Positions 1 to 11,558 of a DNA stretch of 64,000 bases are shown piece after piece. The stretch comes from Hydnum rufescens UP504 (Eukaryota > Basidiomycota > Agaricomycetes > Cantharellales > Hydnaceae): assembly GCA_014904985.1 (NCBI GenBank), contig MU128921.1, forward strand, positions 141,944 to 205,943, written 5' to 3'. Numbering within the stretch: the stretch's first letter is position 1; every line of letters starts with the position of its first letter. Below the pieces are notes generated by a model. It had not been told where the DNA came from. It ran no database searches and was given only the letters and a program-made list of their open reading frames with translations. Both the position numbers and the translations under genes were made by a program.

Positions 1-25
1 CAGGAACGCACTCGCTGCGTCTCCG

Positions 26-640
26 ATGGATCGATTTCCACGAACGCACACGGTGGGGCCAAAAGTATCAGTGATGGAGGATAAATTAGAAGAACTTGAT
101 ATGGTGCTTTCTAAATTAGTGAGTGACTATACTTCACTTCATTTTCTTGATCTCATCCGTGGCCGCTCAGCAAAAGTGCTTCACTCGCCTCGTCTCTCTG
201 GTGGACACGATAGATGAGCTCTTGTTTGACGCGATGAAGATGCGTGGGGTAGCGTGGACTCAGGAGCCACTTTGGCTGACTTGGTCCCTCGATCGCTTCG
301 GTGCGTCTTTGTACTTTTCTTTGGGCGATGTGATCTATAACTATATCAACAATAGCTTCTCAAATTCCAAACATACTTTACCCTTATCACCGCGCCCTTG
401 CTTCGCACATTAACCAAATCGCGACCCTCTGACCTCATGGACGTGCTTTTGACAAAGCCCGCATCGTCATCAACGAATGGACTGTTCAAGAGTGGATCAG
501 GGAAGAAGGATGGGATGCTTCTTGAGAGCTCTGTGAGATTGAGGTTGGTGGGTGGCCGAAATTCTGAATACTTCTCACCGCGTCTTGGTCTCCGTGCTTG
601 CCACGCTCTTGGAGCTATTCGAATATGAAGATGTGGAATA
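26..640 (+). other. Unrecognised coding-like fragments at the left edge
   Basis: Several short open stretches on the plus strand have protein-like composition but do not join into one frame. One near 68-165 is a charged, helix-like segment starting MEDKLEELDMVL. One near 170-400 contains LVSLVDTIDELLFDAMKM followed by WTQEPLWLTW. A third near 450-525 contains ARIVINEWTVQEWIREEGW and then stops. They could be exons of one gene, a broken gene, or the remainder of a gene that begins left of the window. I do not recognise the family and assign no function. Between 640 and 1030 I see nothing I can support. Confidence 0.25.
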
Positions 641-1032
641 GTAGACTCGACCACGGTCTGTCATATTTCGCGCGACCAATGCGCGACGCATTGGAGACGT
701 CAATCCAGGCTACAGGGGACCAGCCGCCACTTGGCCTTGATTCTTACTATTAAGAGTCGGAGACTGAGGGTTCTCGGCTGTCGTGTAAGGCACTCAGGGT
801 GCGAATTACTAAGTCCGATATCTCGAGAACCAGGTCGAAAAAATAAGTTGGGAGAAGACAGACAGTGTTCGAGGTTAGAGTGTCCCCGACTCTTACGTTT
901 ACGTAAGAAAGGGTTTTGGAGGGAATGAGGTCGTCAGGTGACCCGAAAATTTCCATATTTAGTTAAAAATTGTCCATGGCAGTGCTTCCAGGGCAGTGCA
1001 ACCTCGGCTTCACCCATATTTCGGCGTAATCC

Positions 1033-1690
1033 ATGTTCCTCTACTCGTCGTTCGAGGTCTTGATCAATGCTACTGGTTCCAACTCGGAGTGCGAGAACCT
1101 AAGAACTACGGCCATCATAAAGATTGCCGATGCCGTCGAGTGGCTGCTGAAGTGCCCAGTTCCCGAGGGAGACTATTGGCCCATGGGGGACGGAAACATC
1201 CAACACATCTTCTTCAACATAGAGGAGGCCCCCGTCACGTTCGCCACTTCTGGCACATTGAAAACTTATGTCAACAAGGTGCGTTCTTGTGCCCTCTGTC
1301 CTGGCGTATTTCACGTTGATTTCGCTGTAGGCATTGTCATCTCTACCGGGAAAAATCAAGCACCACGTCACCCTCACAACCGATGCTCGCCTTTATTGCC
1401 CCTCGGACGTCACTTTCAAGAACTTCCTCTGAGACGGCAAAGTGGTCTCGTTCGTCGATTGGCAACGCGTGAATCTCCTCCCGTAATCCTTCGCCAGCCA
1501 CAACTTCCATAGTACCACCAACAAGGTTGTGAAGGCGGTCGCTCGTCGAATCAGCTTGCAGCGCTCCACGAAGCTTGAATTAATCAACGTGACCGCCTGC
1601 AGTGTCGTCCAGGGGGGGGGATTCCGGACTACGGTGAGCCTCTGGATCTGTGCATAGTTACGACACGACGCTAACATGTTACCATAGATC
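1033..1690 (+). pseudogene. Broken kinase-like (APH/phosphotransferase-type) gene
   Basis: The first part (about 1033-1278) reads as a continuous domain with EWLLKCPVP, GDGNIQHIFF and LKTYVNK. This resembles the region before the catalytic loop in a kinase-like family that is expanded in Agaricomycetes. After a probable intron, a second part (about 1366-1615) carries SDVTFKNF, matching the D...N catalytic loop, then VVSFVDWQ, matching the metal-binding D of the DFG-like motif, then a segment containing KAVARRIS. Two stop codons interrupt this part in the same frame: TGA at 1430-1432, just after the catalytic Asn segment, and TAA at 1484-1486. No splice pair neatly removes both. The family assignment rests on motif pattern and spacing recalled from the family, not on a search. 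If introns remove the stops it could still be functional, but decay by point mutation is the simpler reading. Confidence 0.5.
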
Positions 1691-1755
1691 TTGATGAGTA
1701 TGGCAGGAGCCGCAATAGCTCGTAACGCCTTTATGGCATGACTTGGCCAATTCCG

Positions 1756-2817
1756 CTAATGTTTAGAACTAAACGGGTTGAGAGCGGTCCCCGTTGCCTC
1801 TTGCTGTTCTATGTACTCCTGTTGCGGTCTGAAAGATCCTTGGGACAGGTCGGGCATGATGGCAGGATCAACATACCGGGGAAAACGCTCGGAGACCGGC
1901 ACCTGAGTTTCGTGTCGTGCGGTGATGGCCCATGCACGCTTTTCAAGAGTCGCCTTGTCTCCCTCTACTACTAGCGCATTATCCCGTATGGGAGCCGGGT
2001 GCCAGAACAATTCAAACCAGACCAGGGGGATTTTTCCAGAAGCTCTAATATCCCCAATGCCGGTCAAGGCGCACTCGAATGCGCTCTGGGTATCGCCGAT
2101 TAATGTCAGCATGCGCGCCCGAAGTCGCCATGTGTACATATTGGGCCGGAACCCAACTTGGAGCATTGCGTTATAGATCCTCTTCGAAATCGCCCATGCA
2201 GTCCTCCGCATGGAGAAATTGATGATGAGATTACATGACTCGGTGCTTCGGAGATGCGGGTGGGCGTGCGTGATGGAGGTCGAGGAGCCGACGCAGTATG
2301 GGTGGGGGTTGGCCCATAATGTATCGAAGTAACAAGACGTAAAACTGCCTCTTTGCAATGTGGGAAGTCTTCCAATCGTCTTCTTCAATAATAGTACGTT
2401 CATCGGGCCCTGTCGCCGCCGCCGTTTCAGACGCCGACGATCCATCGGCCGTGTTATCGGAAGTCTCCCCAACGTCCATATTAGGAGAGGGCACACTTTC
2501 ACTGGAAAGTCTCGGCGCGTTTTGGAGGGCAAGGGATGTGGACGAATGATCGGGGCAGCGCGATACTGCGTCTGGGCTCGACGCGATGGGCCACCGTTCG
2601 GCCACTTCCCTGTACGCTCGTGGGAATATCGACGGAGGACAAGATGGCTTGGTGGACATGACATGTCGTGTATGTTGCAGTATGCTTTTGGGAGATATTG
2701 ACGCGTACTGACATGTAATTCATATAGCTCCTTCGGCGTGGCGAGGAAGTGGGACGCCGGCAGTACCTCTCCCCCCATCGTCGTTTGATGGAGGGCCGAG
2801 ACAGTAAGCAGTGCCAA
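1756..2817 (-). CDS. PPR-repeat-like protein, probably organellar
   Basis: The 3' half is one long exon (about 2270 down to 1756). It includes ESCNLIINFSMRR, then IYNAMLQVGFRPNMYTWRLR, then GDTQSAF. This helix-turn-helix spacing, with an IY..ML..GF.PN.YT core, is that of pentatricopeptide repeats. The middle exon, about 2659-2300 in another frame, is Ser/Asp/Glu-rich and contains DERTIIEEDDWKTSHIAKR followed by a hydrophobic helical stretch. The N-terminal exon starts near 2817 with MALLTVSALHQTT. PPR proteins usually bind RNA in mitochondria, and that role is inferred here. The terminal stop at 1756 is firm. The start and the two introns are uncertain. Only one or two repeats are clear by eye, so a divergent TPR-like protein is possible. 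Confidence 0.55.
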   Translation of the reverse strand: MALLTVSALHQTTMGGEVLPASHFLATPKELYELHVSTRQYLPKAYCNIHDMSCPPSHLVLRRYSHERTGKWPNGGPSRRAQTQYRAAPIIRPHPLPSKTRRDFPVKVCPLLIWTLGRLPITRPMDRRRLKRRRRQGPMNVLLLKKTIGRLPTLQRGSFTSCYFDTLWANPHPYCVGSSTSITHAHPHLRSTESCNLIINFSMRRTAWAISKRIYNAMLQVGFRPNMYTWRLRARMLTLIGDTQSAFECALTGIGDIRASGKIPLVWFELFWHPAPIRDNALVVEGDKATLEKRAWAITARHETQVPVSERFPRYVDPAIMPDLSQGSFRPQQEYIEQQEATGTALNPFSSKH

Positions 2818-2946
2818 TGATGCAGGAATATGTACTTCAATACTGGAGATGCAGAGTATATTCGTGAACTAGAACCCAGCTGATAAACAACGTTATTGGG
2901 GCCCACCTAACATTGCCGTATGTCATGTCTTCCCCTTACAAGCAGA

Positions 2947-3210
2947 ATGAGTAAAGTGGCCCCAACCAAGCTTCCGAACGACGAGATAACGACCACGGCA
3001 GATTTCGTTGCCAATCGAAATGGAGCAGTAGCCCCCAAAGCCGCACTCCTTGACACCTTCTTCCTTGTCAAGATTCATGACACCCGAATTAGAATTGACG
3101 ACTGCCCCCTTAATGAGGAGAGGATTTCTTGGATATCCGAGCTTACAGAGATTGACGGTATCGAGTTAGCAACGCCTGAAATAATTTTGACATCAGTAGA
3201 CCCAACCTAA
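2947..3210 (+). CDS. Small hypothetical ORF, 87 codons
   Basis: A single open frame starts at ATG 2947 and ends at 3210. The product begins MSKVAPTKLPNDEITTTADF and has a balanced, acidic composition (DDCPLNEERISWISELTEID) that looks more protein-like than random sequence. There is no recognisable domain, signal peptide or membrane segment. It lies between the divergent PPR-like gene and the unrecognised gene at 4.1 kb, and it could be an orphan exon of a decayed gene. No function is assigned. Confidence 0.25.
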   Translation: MSKVAPTKLPNDEITTTADFVANRNGAVAPKAALLDTFFLVKIHDTRIRIDDCPLNEERISWISELTEIDGIELATPEIILTSVDPT

Positions 3211-4076
3211 AGCCTTGAACCCGGCTACGAAGAAAATCTTGGACGAGACGACACAACTTTCGAACTGCGTGATACACGCTAAAGATTAAGGAGCCAACAT
3301 CCTAAAACATCGGTACATCCCAGCACATCAACCCCAACCCTCCGGGTCGTCCTACGGCTTTAGAGTCGGGGATTGGCGCTTGTCGCCGCTACCGATAATC
3401 TTGAATGACAGAAATGGCAGGTTAATGCCTGCGGCATGGGACACTCCCACGCTGCGGAATGCTCTGGGGCCAAGCTAGTTTTTGCTAGCGTAACGCGAGA
3501 TAGGCTCGAGTTATGATGTCCGCTCTGCGGACCGAAACTCCTCGCCAATGCTGGATGAGATGAGCTCAGTGTCTCTTACTGCGTGTGGGCGGAGAAGTCC
3601 GAAGGACGCCGAATTCTCATCAATTCGGGCAGCGCTGAAGCCTTAGCCTCGAGAGAAGCTGGACTGAAGAATAGGCTTACAGCGTGTACTTCGGGCTCTC
3701 GGAGCGTGGGAAAGACAAGCTGCAATGACTATGCAACCCTGTCTCAGACACGCATTGTTTTGACCCGATCAAAAGGGATGGTGGGCGGGTGAAAAGAGAA
3801 TTCTTCGTCTCGAGAGCACAGCAGAAGATATTCTCGGCTAAGCGACTACAGTGTGAGTGAAGCACTATCGTCTCCAGGAATCCGGCATCTCCCGGATTGG
3901 CGCCGGCTCGAACTCTAACGCCGGCCTCATCCAGCAATACCTCGCTCCGCTACGCAAAAACTAGCCGTGGCCCACGTTCCACTCGCAAGCTCGCTCACGT
4001 GGTCTCTAAATTTGAATGTTGGCCTTGCGACCTGCGCACACCGGAAGCAATTTCTCACCAACCCTTCCATCCACAA
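3211..4076. other. Region without a supported gene
   Basis: Short open frames occur on both strands, but none shows a motif or consistent exon structure. The end of this stretch may hold 5' untranslated sequence of the next gene. I saw no repeat or RNA gene. Confidence 0.4.
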
Positions 4077-5776
4077 ATGCGATCAAGCAAAGCCGCTTCT
4101 ACTGTAGCGGGCGACCAGGAGGAATTTTTCAGATGGCTCGAAGGCACTAACATAGAAGAGCGAAAAGATCAAGTCCCCACCGACGCATTTCAGGTCGTGC
4201 GAGACCAGGCCAAGTGCCTGCCTATATGGCTTCCAACTGTTGTGCGTAAGCCAGTTCGATCCCAATGGTGTATACCCTAACCCTATGATTGGATTAGGGC
4301 ACCCCATATTTTGATACAGGTGGTCTCCATGACGAGTTCCTCACCGAACTTGGGAATGCACTAGGTACCCAACCTACCGCCGACACAACTTTCAATGAGA
4401 CCCTTCGAGAATCACTCCCTACGATTCAAACGGTCTGGGAGGATCTGCAGCTACTCAACAAGGAAATGGAGAACTATGGGCCCAGAGAGGCGGATTGGCG
4501 GTTCCCACTCGACACCCTCATACAGCACGTTTTACGGCGAGAAAAAGATACATTGGTGTAGTAGGTTTTTCTTTCTCATACATTGAAATCTCCCTCTTAA
4601 GTTCATATGAATCAATTATAGTAGGGAGGTAACTATTCGCTTGGTACACTCAAATACGAAGGCCATGGAAACTGCAACTGCGGACCTGGTGGTAGTTCTC
4701 AGGCGCCCACCCATTACTCGTTTATCCCGGAAGGACCACATTGAATGTGCCTCCCTTCCCCTATGCCGATCTGTCAGCACTGCACGTCATTCACTTTGTG
4801 TCGGAAAGTAGGGAGCTTTTCACGACGGCGTCGGGTCAAAACCAGCTCATCTATGGTCTGAGCACGGGTCTCCTCCAAAAAAGGCTCATCGGGCTTGAAG
4901 ACCAATTTGTTTTTGGTTGCTGCATTGTGGGTAGGACAATTGAGTCTTATGTTGCATCTTGGGACAAAGGAAAGGTGGGTGGAAATAATTGTGGTTCCTA
5001 GGGCGACTACCTTACATTTGTGTCTGAGCTAGCCCATAGTCTATTTCCTTGACAAATTCCACCCGTTGACCGTTCCGGGTCTTCTCCAGTTTTTTCTTTT
5101 TCTTTGTCTCGTGAAATCCCAAATTCCCTCATACTACGAAAAATTGTCAAATATCAACGCTGAGGAAGTGGAACTTGCCCTCACAAACTTTGGGCCATGG
5201 CGTGCACGAAAAGCACATCCTGTCCCCCAAATTGCCGATGATGAGGGCGATGATGATGCAGATGGCGCTCTTGGACCTGGCAATGCTCCTGGAACCAGTG
5301 GTCATGGTGGACCCAGCGGACACAGACGTGGTAATCTCAGGGATAGGGCTGGGCGTCGTGGACGTGGACGTAAAGGACCCAGTAAAATGCCTCCACCTTC
5401 TGACCGCAGGCTCCGTAGCCACGATGTGCTACAACCAGGGAGAATGGGGGGACACATCATAGATGAAGATTTTGTTTGGGTGGGCACTGTGTCCAAATGG
5501 AGGGATGATGCTGCTAGGGCCATCAGTCACTATGGTCCACCTGCATCTTTGACAGAGAGTTCTGTTGCTGAGCTCCCCCAAGCACTCAATCCACACCTCA
5601 TAGTTGGACCAGGGGGAAAGGATGATTTTGAAGGTGCGAGTGCCAAGTTCCACATATCCTTATGTACAAGGGGATTGACAATAACCAATTTTTATCCTCA
5701 TCCCTCTAGAGATTTCAGAGTAAATGGGTCTGGGAAGGGGGCAGGTCAGTGGAATTATTGGCATTTCTTGATGTGA
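4077..5776 (+). CDS. Unrecognised multi-exon protein with acidic and Arg/Gly-rich segment
   Basis: At least five exons link with plausible GT-AG introns. About 4077-4243 contains EEFFRWLEGTN. About 4315-4560 contains DEFLTELGNALGT and EADWRFPLDTLIQHVL. About 4630-4770 contains VTIRLVHSNTK and ADLVVVLRRPP. About 4770-4974 contains LIYGLSTGLLQK and FVFGCCIVGRTIESYVASW. The last runs from about 5036 to the stop at 5776, opening with IVYFLDKFHPL. The C-terminal third has an Asp/Glu run (DDEGDDDADG), a Gly/Arg-rich stretch (RAGRRGRGRKG), then a folded-looking end with AKFHISLCTRG. The middle pattern, in which charged strands precede a sentence such as QNQLIYGLS, resembles nuclease-fold or kinase-associated N-terminal domains of large fungal families. 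That is only an impression. The start may lie upstream (another ATG at 3897). Confidence 0.5.
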
Positions 5777-6081
5777 TGGGAAGACATGCCTGTACCCCAT
5801 TTTGCTGTATAATTGAGGATGTACTGCAAAATATTCACTTTTCAATATTGGGATGTGCAAGGCATGTCCTGGCATCAGCCTGTGAGAATCTGAAAGACTA
5901 GATCATCCGGGGGAGATTCCCACCCGCACTTGAAACCAAAAAAGGACTATGCATGAACAGGGTAACGTACAACAGAATTCCCCGCCTGGATTCCGCACCA
6001 GAAAATATAATAAAACCACAATGGACACAGCACCCAGAGTTTTTGTTTCTCATCCCCCTTGGGCAGTGTCTTCTCTGGAGA

Positions 6082-8870
6082 TCAATCAACAACTTTCTCA
6101 TCAGACACCCCATCCTCCTCATCAACCCCTCTCCTCGCTTTACGATCAGCACTCCGGTCCAACGGGGTTTGATTCACCGAGGGCTTGGATGACTTCTTGT
6201 CCCTCATTTGAAGGTACAGCACAAGGAATGTCCAAGCGACTGACCGAACAGAATCATTCAATACGTATCACCCGAAAAGTCAGAATGGGACATGGAAACA
6301 ACACACCGTGCGTGAAACTTAGCACGATCGTATAGATGATACCCTTCCGCGCTCTACAACGATGGATAACAACGGAAAAAAGTGTGTTCAGTCGTAAAAC
6401 TCGCTCGGACACCGGGAGGGAGGCAAGAAGGCCACGTACCTAGGCATCTCGGTTTGCTTCCATACTAACAGCGGGACCCATCTAGTATGAAACCAAACTA
6501 TGTGTGAATTCAAACTCACACAATGGTAAGGGCGGACCCCCAAGGCAAAGCCCGCGGGCAGAGCAGTGACTCACGCCTGGAAGACATATGCCAGTTCCTA
6601 GAGCAATAAACCGCCACGAGTCAGTATTTAAAAAACGCCCGGAACGACCGTGCGAACACGAGGGGATTGAATTTGGTGGGGGGGGGGGAAGTCACTTACA
6701 TTCATGAGCCCCGATACCAAACTTCTCTCCTCCGTATCAGACCTGTAATCACGCGCCACGGATCAAGAAAATGCTCATACTACAATACGTTTCCCACATA
6801 CGAGCATATCTCTGCCACCCACGCAAAATGGATCCCTGCGCCCGCATAATAATCGAATCGTATTCATCAGTCAGAACATTACTCTACCCCATACGACAAG
6901 TAACACTGCACCTGAGATGCCGATAGAAAGGCCGGCCAAATAGTACAGAACGAAACGCGTCGCTCGATGCGTGTATAGCGGGGCGGCGAGAAGGCCGATC
7001 GCAATGCACCCATTCCACGTCTGGAAATAATAGCTAGGATTAGTCACTGCAGTGCGCAGGAAGGATACTTCGGGCAATAAGAATGGGATGATACCGAGGC
7101 GAATGCGAGGATCGGCCATCGTCGCCCATTCAACGGCCCATCCGAGATCCTATTGATCATGGCCGAACATGCACCTAGCGTTTCTGGGAATTCATCCGCG
7201 AGAGTTGGGCTCACCAAGCCATTATCCACGCAGTGATAATATTAACCCCAAGGGAGGGCAACGGGTACTAGAAGGAAAGAAGAGATCGTGGGTCGATCAT
7301 CCACACGCGACCCTCCCAAGACAAACAAGGACTCACCAAATTGATCTGAGACACGGTATATGCAGGTGGCTTCCCTGGCTTGTTGAATGCTTTGAGCCAG
7401 AATATCATGATATTGTACCTACACGAGCAAACACGTCACCACTATCGGGACAGACGAGGAACAGTATCGCAATTCACTTACAGGTTCACGCTATTATTCC
7501 AATACACATAGAGCCATGGCAGGACCCATACGTGCTGCGTGACCGCGTTTCCATTCACTGTGAATTTCAACATGACCTGCATGCACAACTCACCCACGAT
7601 GAGGCGATCCGTCTGATCTATAATATCCAATCGGGACGCTTAACACCACCACTCGATCGACAGAGAACTTGTAATAATCACTTTGGCAAGAGATATACGC
7701 TGGGCAGGGGCACGGCCTTCCTTCTTCAGCCGTGTGTTCGCAAGTTTTAATTTCTCTTCAGTGAACATCCAGTTGGGCTTAGCCTTCCACGGCATGTCGG
7801 GGAGGAACACAAGATTCGCTACTGAAATCGGGAAGGATATGAAAAAGCAGATAATCATCAGCCATCTGAAAAAGACGGAAGATGTTAGCACAATCACGGT
7901 ACATGAGAGGAGGACAAGGAGAGAACGAACCGCCAACCGGCAAGCCCATGAACGCCATTGAGGTGGTCGTACGTAGCCGATTGGAGGAAGCCACTGAAGA
8001 GTTGGCCCATACTCCCTGCAGTGTGAAATATGACCGCCCGTTTGCCTAGTCTACACAGGAAGGAGGTCAGTGCGCGCACTAAAGAAACGTCGTTTTGACT
8101 TGCTCATCGGCCCTATACCATGAGCCCACGATATATTGCATACCACTGTATGAGACGGGACGTGTTAGAGTATGTTGGGCCCCTTGTCAAGGAGTGGCGC
8201 TTGCGGATAAAATCCCGACTCAAAGAGGCCGACGAAAAAGCGCATGACATATAGTTGCTGCACATTCTGGATTCTGTACGAACCCAGGGTAAATAATGCC
8301 CAACAAAACTACGGATGGATATTGAGGAAGAGAAAGAATGAGGCAACGAGAGGAACGCAGCGAACCTCGAGGAATGGGATCCAGATGCGGGGAGATACCC
8401 GGGTGAGAAGAAGGTTCGAGGGCACTTGACCTACGGGGGAAACAAATTATTTCAGGCCGAAGGGATGGTCCAACAGCGAACAAGCGGACCAATGATGTAG
8501 CCAACGGTCCAAATACTAATCGCAGTGTTGTACTCGTTTCCATTCATTCTTAGCTGCTCTTTCATCCCGGAGACATATGCATTCGTGAGGTTTGTTTGAT
8601 CTAAATTCTGCATGTACACTGTCCAGTGAGACTACGCCTATTGGCGAGAAGAGAAAAGGAGAAAGGCCCAGTTACCTTGACAAAGTACCCCAGGCTGGCC
8701 AAGGTGAGGAGGATGGCATCGAGTTTGAACAAGAACCAACGCTCTTTGGGATCTTTATCGAGAGTATCCCAAAGATATCGAGCACGCCACCTGGCCCTGG
8801 AGTCGGGTTTATGCCGGACGTCATCCGGGACCGTTTGTGCATATGCAAGGCCAGCGACAACGGTGGACAT
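6082..8870 (-). CDS. MFS anion:cation symporter, Fen2/Liz1 pantothenate-transporter type
   Basis: A plasma-membrane carrier of the major facilitator superfamily, Dal5/Fen2/Liz1 branch, which takes up pantothenate, nicotinate, allantoate or similar organic anions by proton symport. The N-terminal exon (ATG at 8868-8870) ends with ERWFLFKLDAILLTLASLGY, the family's first membrane segment. The next exon supplies LDQTNLTNAYVSGMKEQL and then IWTVGYIIGPL. The mid-loop reads DMPWKAKPNW followed by KLANTRLKKEGR, the typical PE..R-like hinge of this family. Later segments include HFAWVAEICS and AYVFQA. The last exon carries the final helix (VAWTFLVLYLQMRDKK) and an acidic tail, stopping at 6082. About ten small introns are implied. 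The substrate cannot be chosen from sequence alone; pantothenate is my first guess from overall resemblance. Confidence 0.88.
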
Positions 8871-10290
8871 GTTGGGGAAAGGCAGGGGAAGCTAAGGGAA
8901 GGATGGAGAGGACATGACCTTTTGAGGCCAAATGAGGGAACTGAGAGGCGAATGAAGAGGAAAGGGCCAATAAACGAGTTGCGTGCTCCTTCAACTCAAG
9001 CCGGGTTGGTAAACGTCATTTCCCTCATGGCGTCAATTTAAGCAAGCTTCACGCCACAACAGAGAATGCTTATCACCCCAATATTTGTTTGACATCTGAT
9101 GGAATAAACCCATCTCCGCGCTCGCTGTAATCCCCGATCACGTGGCGGGGGGGCAAGAGATGTACAGCCGCAGAAGAGCTTCCTTGGTTGGGATTCGTTC
9201 AATCACTGGGGGGAAGACATCAACAGCAGTCTCAAGGATAGAGTACGACTGAAAAGTGAAAAGTCGCAGTCAAAGTAGATGCCGCAAGCAGCGGACTGCG
9301 GCCACTCTGCAAAAAAGAACCTCCGCATTTTGATCCGCTTCAGCCCATTCACATGGGTGCCAAGAGGGACTCCTCGTCTAACACTGTGCTAGGTCTTTTT
9401 GTACGAGGACCCACTCCCAGTGAGATCAACTCGGTTGAAACACTCTTGGGCCTCATCCCAGCTAGGCCAGGGAGTCCAAAATCCAAGGCGGGAGCGCGCT
9501 GTCAGCCTGAATATTAGGGGTCCTGTTATAGGCGGTTATATGGAGCTTACCTTAGAGACGGCCATTTCTGTCCGTATCTTTCCTTTTTACAGTCTGTTGC
9601 GTGATATTTCCAAATCCTGACGGTACAATTGTGAACACGTGACTAAGGGCGGGCGCTTAACTCCGAAGTCAATTGTCACTGATAGACCTTCATTCCCCAT
9701 AACTATAGGACACAAGCTCGGATTAGGGAAAAACGAATAAGAACACCTTGATCTGGGCAGAACACTCCTGGTCGAGAAGGTCACCGGGCATAGCGTTCCA
9801 GGTTTATCACCGTGCTGACCCGGACTTTCACCGATCTTGAGTTGCAACTTCATTCCTCTTTCCTCTGGTCAGCAAGAAGTATGCCTGATAGGGCGTTTCA
9901 AGATAAGTCCTGAACATTGGCTGGTCACAGCAACCCTAACTAGAACTGATTGATTTATGTCGGGCCCACGAAGTACCCTCGACAGATAAGAATGGCATGA
10001 GCGGAAAGATTCAACATATTCTGGGGCCTGGTAAGTAATTTACGGCTGGATGTACACCGTGCAGAAGAATCATGATTACATACTTGAGGAATTTTCAAAG
10101 ATGGGCACACTGACTCAACGACACGATAAATCCCATGGAATGTGGGACATGAAGGGTTGAACCACCGACAAACTACTGTAAAGCCTTAAATCGCCAAGGT
10201 GCAATCCTGAACGTGTCAAGTGGCGGTTGTATGGATTCTCCGATGCCGACCCCGTGACTAGTTGGCCGACGGTAACGTCCGTGACCCCCT
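8871..10290. other. 1.4 kb region without a supported gene
   Basis: This is the space between the divergent MFS carrier and the small membrane-protein gene, so it should hold both promoters. Short open frames occur (for example 9587-9853 on the minus strand), but none has coding character. I noticed no repeat or RNA gene. Confidence 0.4.
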
Positions 10291-10966
10291 ATGACCACTG
10301 TTCAGAGCGCGACAGATATTGAGGCCATCTTGAGAGCCGATGTCCAACGAGGTTATTCTTCTATTCCTCTTCGGGGATCTCTTGCTAAGATGTGTTCTGT
10401 GCGATTCTTCCCCCTCTGTCCAGGCTACCAAATAGCTTCCCTCATCGCTCCTCCGGCGTACATCCTTGCAACGCTCGTTCGTCGACGTCCGATCACCGCC
10501 AACAAATTTCTTCGTGTCACTTGGCTCGGTGGGCTGACTGGTGCTGGCGCGGGCGCCGCCGTCGGTTATGTCGAAGGCCTCAACGATCCACCCTACCTTA
10601 GAGAGCGTCACCAAGCACTTGCATACGATGTTTGCATCTAGGGCTGTCATTCCGGTCCATCTTTATTAATTATGCGTCGATTCTCCTCCCTGTTAGGCTA
10701 ATCGAATTCGCGCGGACGACCACTCCACCATCGGCGCGATACTATTTGGCGTATTGACTCCCGCTCTTCTGTGGAAACGCGCACGCGCTGTGCACCTGGT
10801 ACTAGGAGGAGCTGGGATCGGCTCTGGAATCGGTCTCTCCGCACATTGGTACCGGATACTGACCGAGCCGTCTCACCCAAAGACGCCAAGTCCACCGCCA
10901 CTACCACCAGTCAATTTGCCTGCCGATCCACTAACACCTCCGGTAACCACGCCTCCAGAAGCGTAG
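10291..10966 (+). CDS. Small membrane protein of unknown function
   Basis: Exon 1 starts at ATG 10291. An intron from about 10630 to 10696 (GTTTGC to TTAG) joins HQALAYD to ANRIRADDHSTIG, giving a product of roughly 200 residues that ends at 10966. Hydrophobic stretches include YQIASLIAPPAYILATLV, then a Gly/Ala-rich segment GGLTGAGAGAAVGYVEG, then ILFGVLTPALLW, and a second Gly-rich hairpin LVLGGAGIGSGIGLSAHWY. The C-terminus is a Pro-rich tail (PSPPPLPPVNLP). Paired Gly-rich membrane hairpins recall small inner-mitochondrial proteins of the Tim17/Tim23 or MICOS type, but no diagnostic motif is present and I do not name it. A short additional intron at about 10391-10422 is possible, since reading through it is also open. 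Confidence 0.6.
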
Positions 10967-11558
10967 CGAAAGAAAAGTGGTCCATAAAAACGTGTAACTC
11001 TTGTATTTGCATTATAGTTTTGTCGCTGTGATACCCAGAGTACTGAAGGGCCCTCAGATGAGCAAGGCTTCCGGAGTCCCAATCAATATTGCTAAATGGG
11101 ATGAAGCGAGATGGCTTGCGCTCGTGGACCTCCATTTGGCTCACTAAAACCACGCAACTACCGCGTCCCCAGCGGTTTATTTCGTCAGAAAGTCGGGAGA
11201 ATTGGAAATATTCATCTACGCCACTGACATTGGTCCTCGTTTAACTTGCCAAAGTCGAGAGGGTGAATAAATAGGCTATTTGATCGGATGAATGCGAGCG
11301 CTCAAAATGCCTTGTGCCCCTAGAAGTACAGACAAACTACTGTAGGGGCATGACGTATTGGACGTTTGATTTCGGGCTCACTGCGATAGATATCAAATCG
11401 GGATGAGCGAGTCCAGACAAAATAAGTCAAGTAGGATGGTTTGGATGGAATCCGCATTGAAGTAGTAGTCAAGTCCGACCATCGTGCCAAGTGATAGCAA
11501 AGATGACCGCGATACAACCGATAGAAGCGAAAAGTCCCCCATATAACCAACCCCAGCG
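10967..11558. other. Convergent 3' intergenic region
   Basis: This lies between the small membrane-protein gene and the 3' end of RPC82, which point at each other. It should hold both 3' untranslated regions. Minus-strand frames at 11320-11560 are hydrophobic and may include a final RPC82 exon if an intron starts at the GTGAGT near 11568. Otherwise I see nothing here. Confidence 0.4.

Noticed and set aside
5147..5422. Open frames overlapping the unrecognised gene in other frames
   Set aside because: They mirror the repetitive Gly/Asp/Arg codons of the plus-strand exon and have no independent support.
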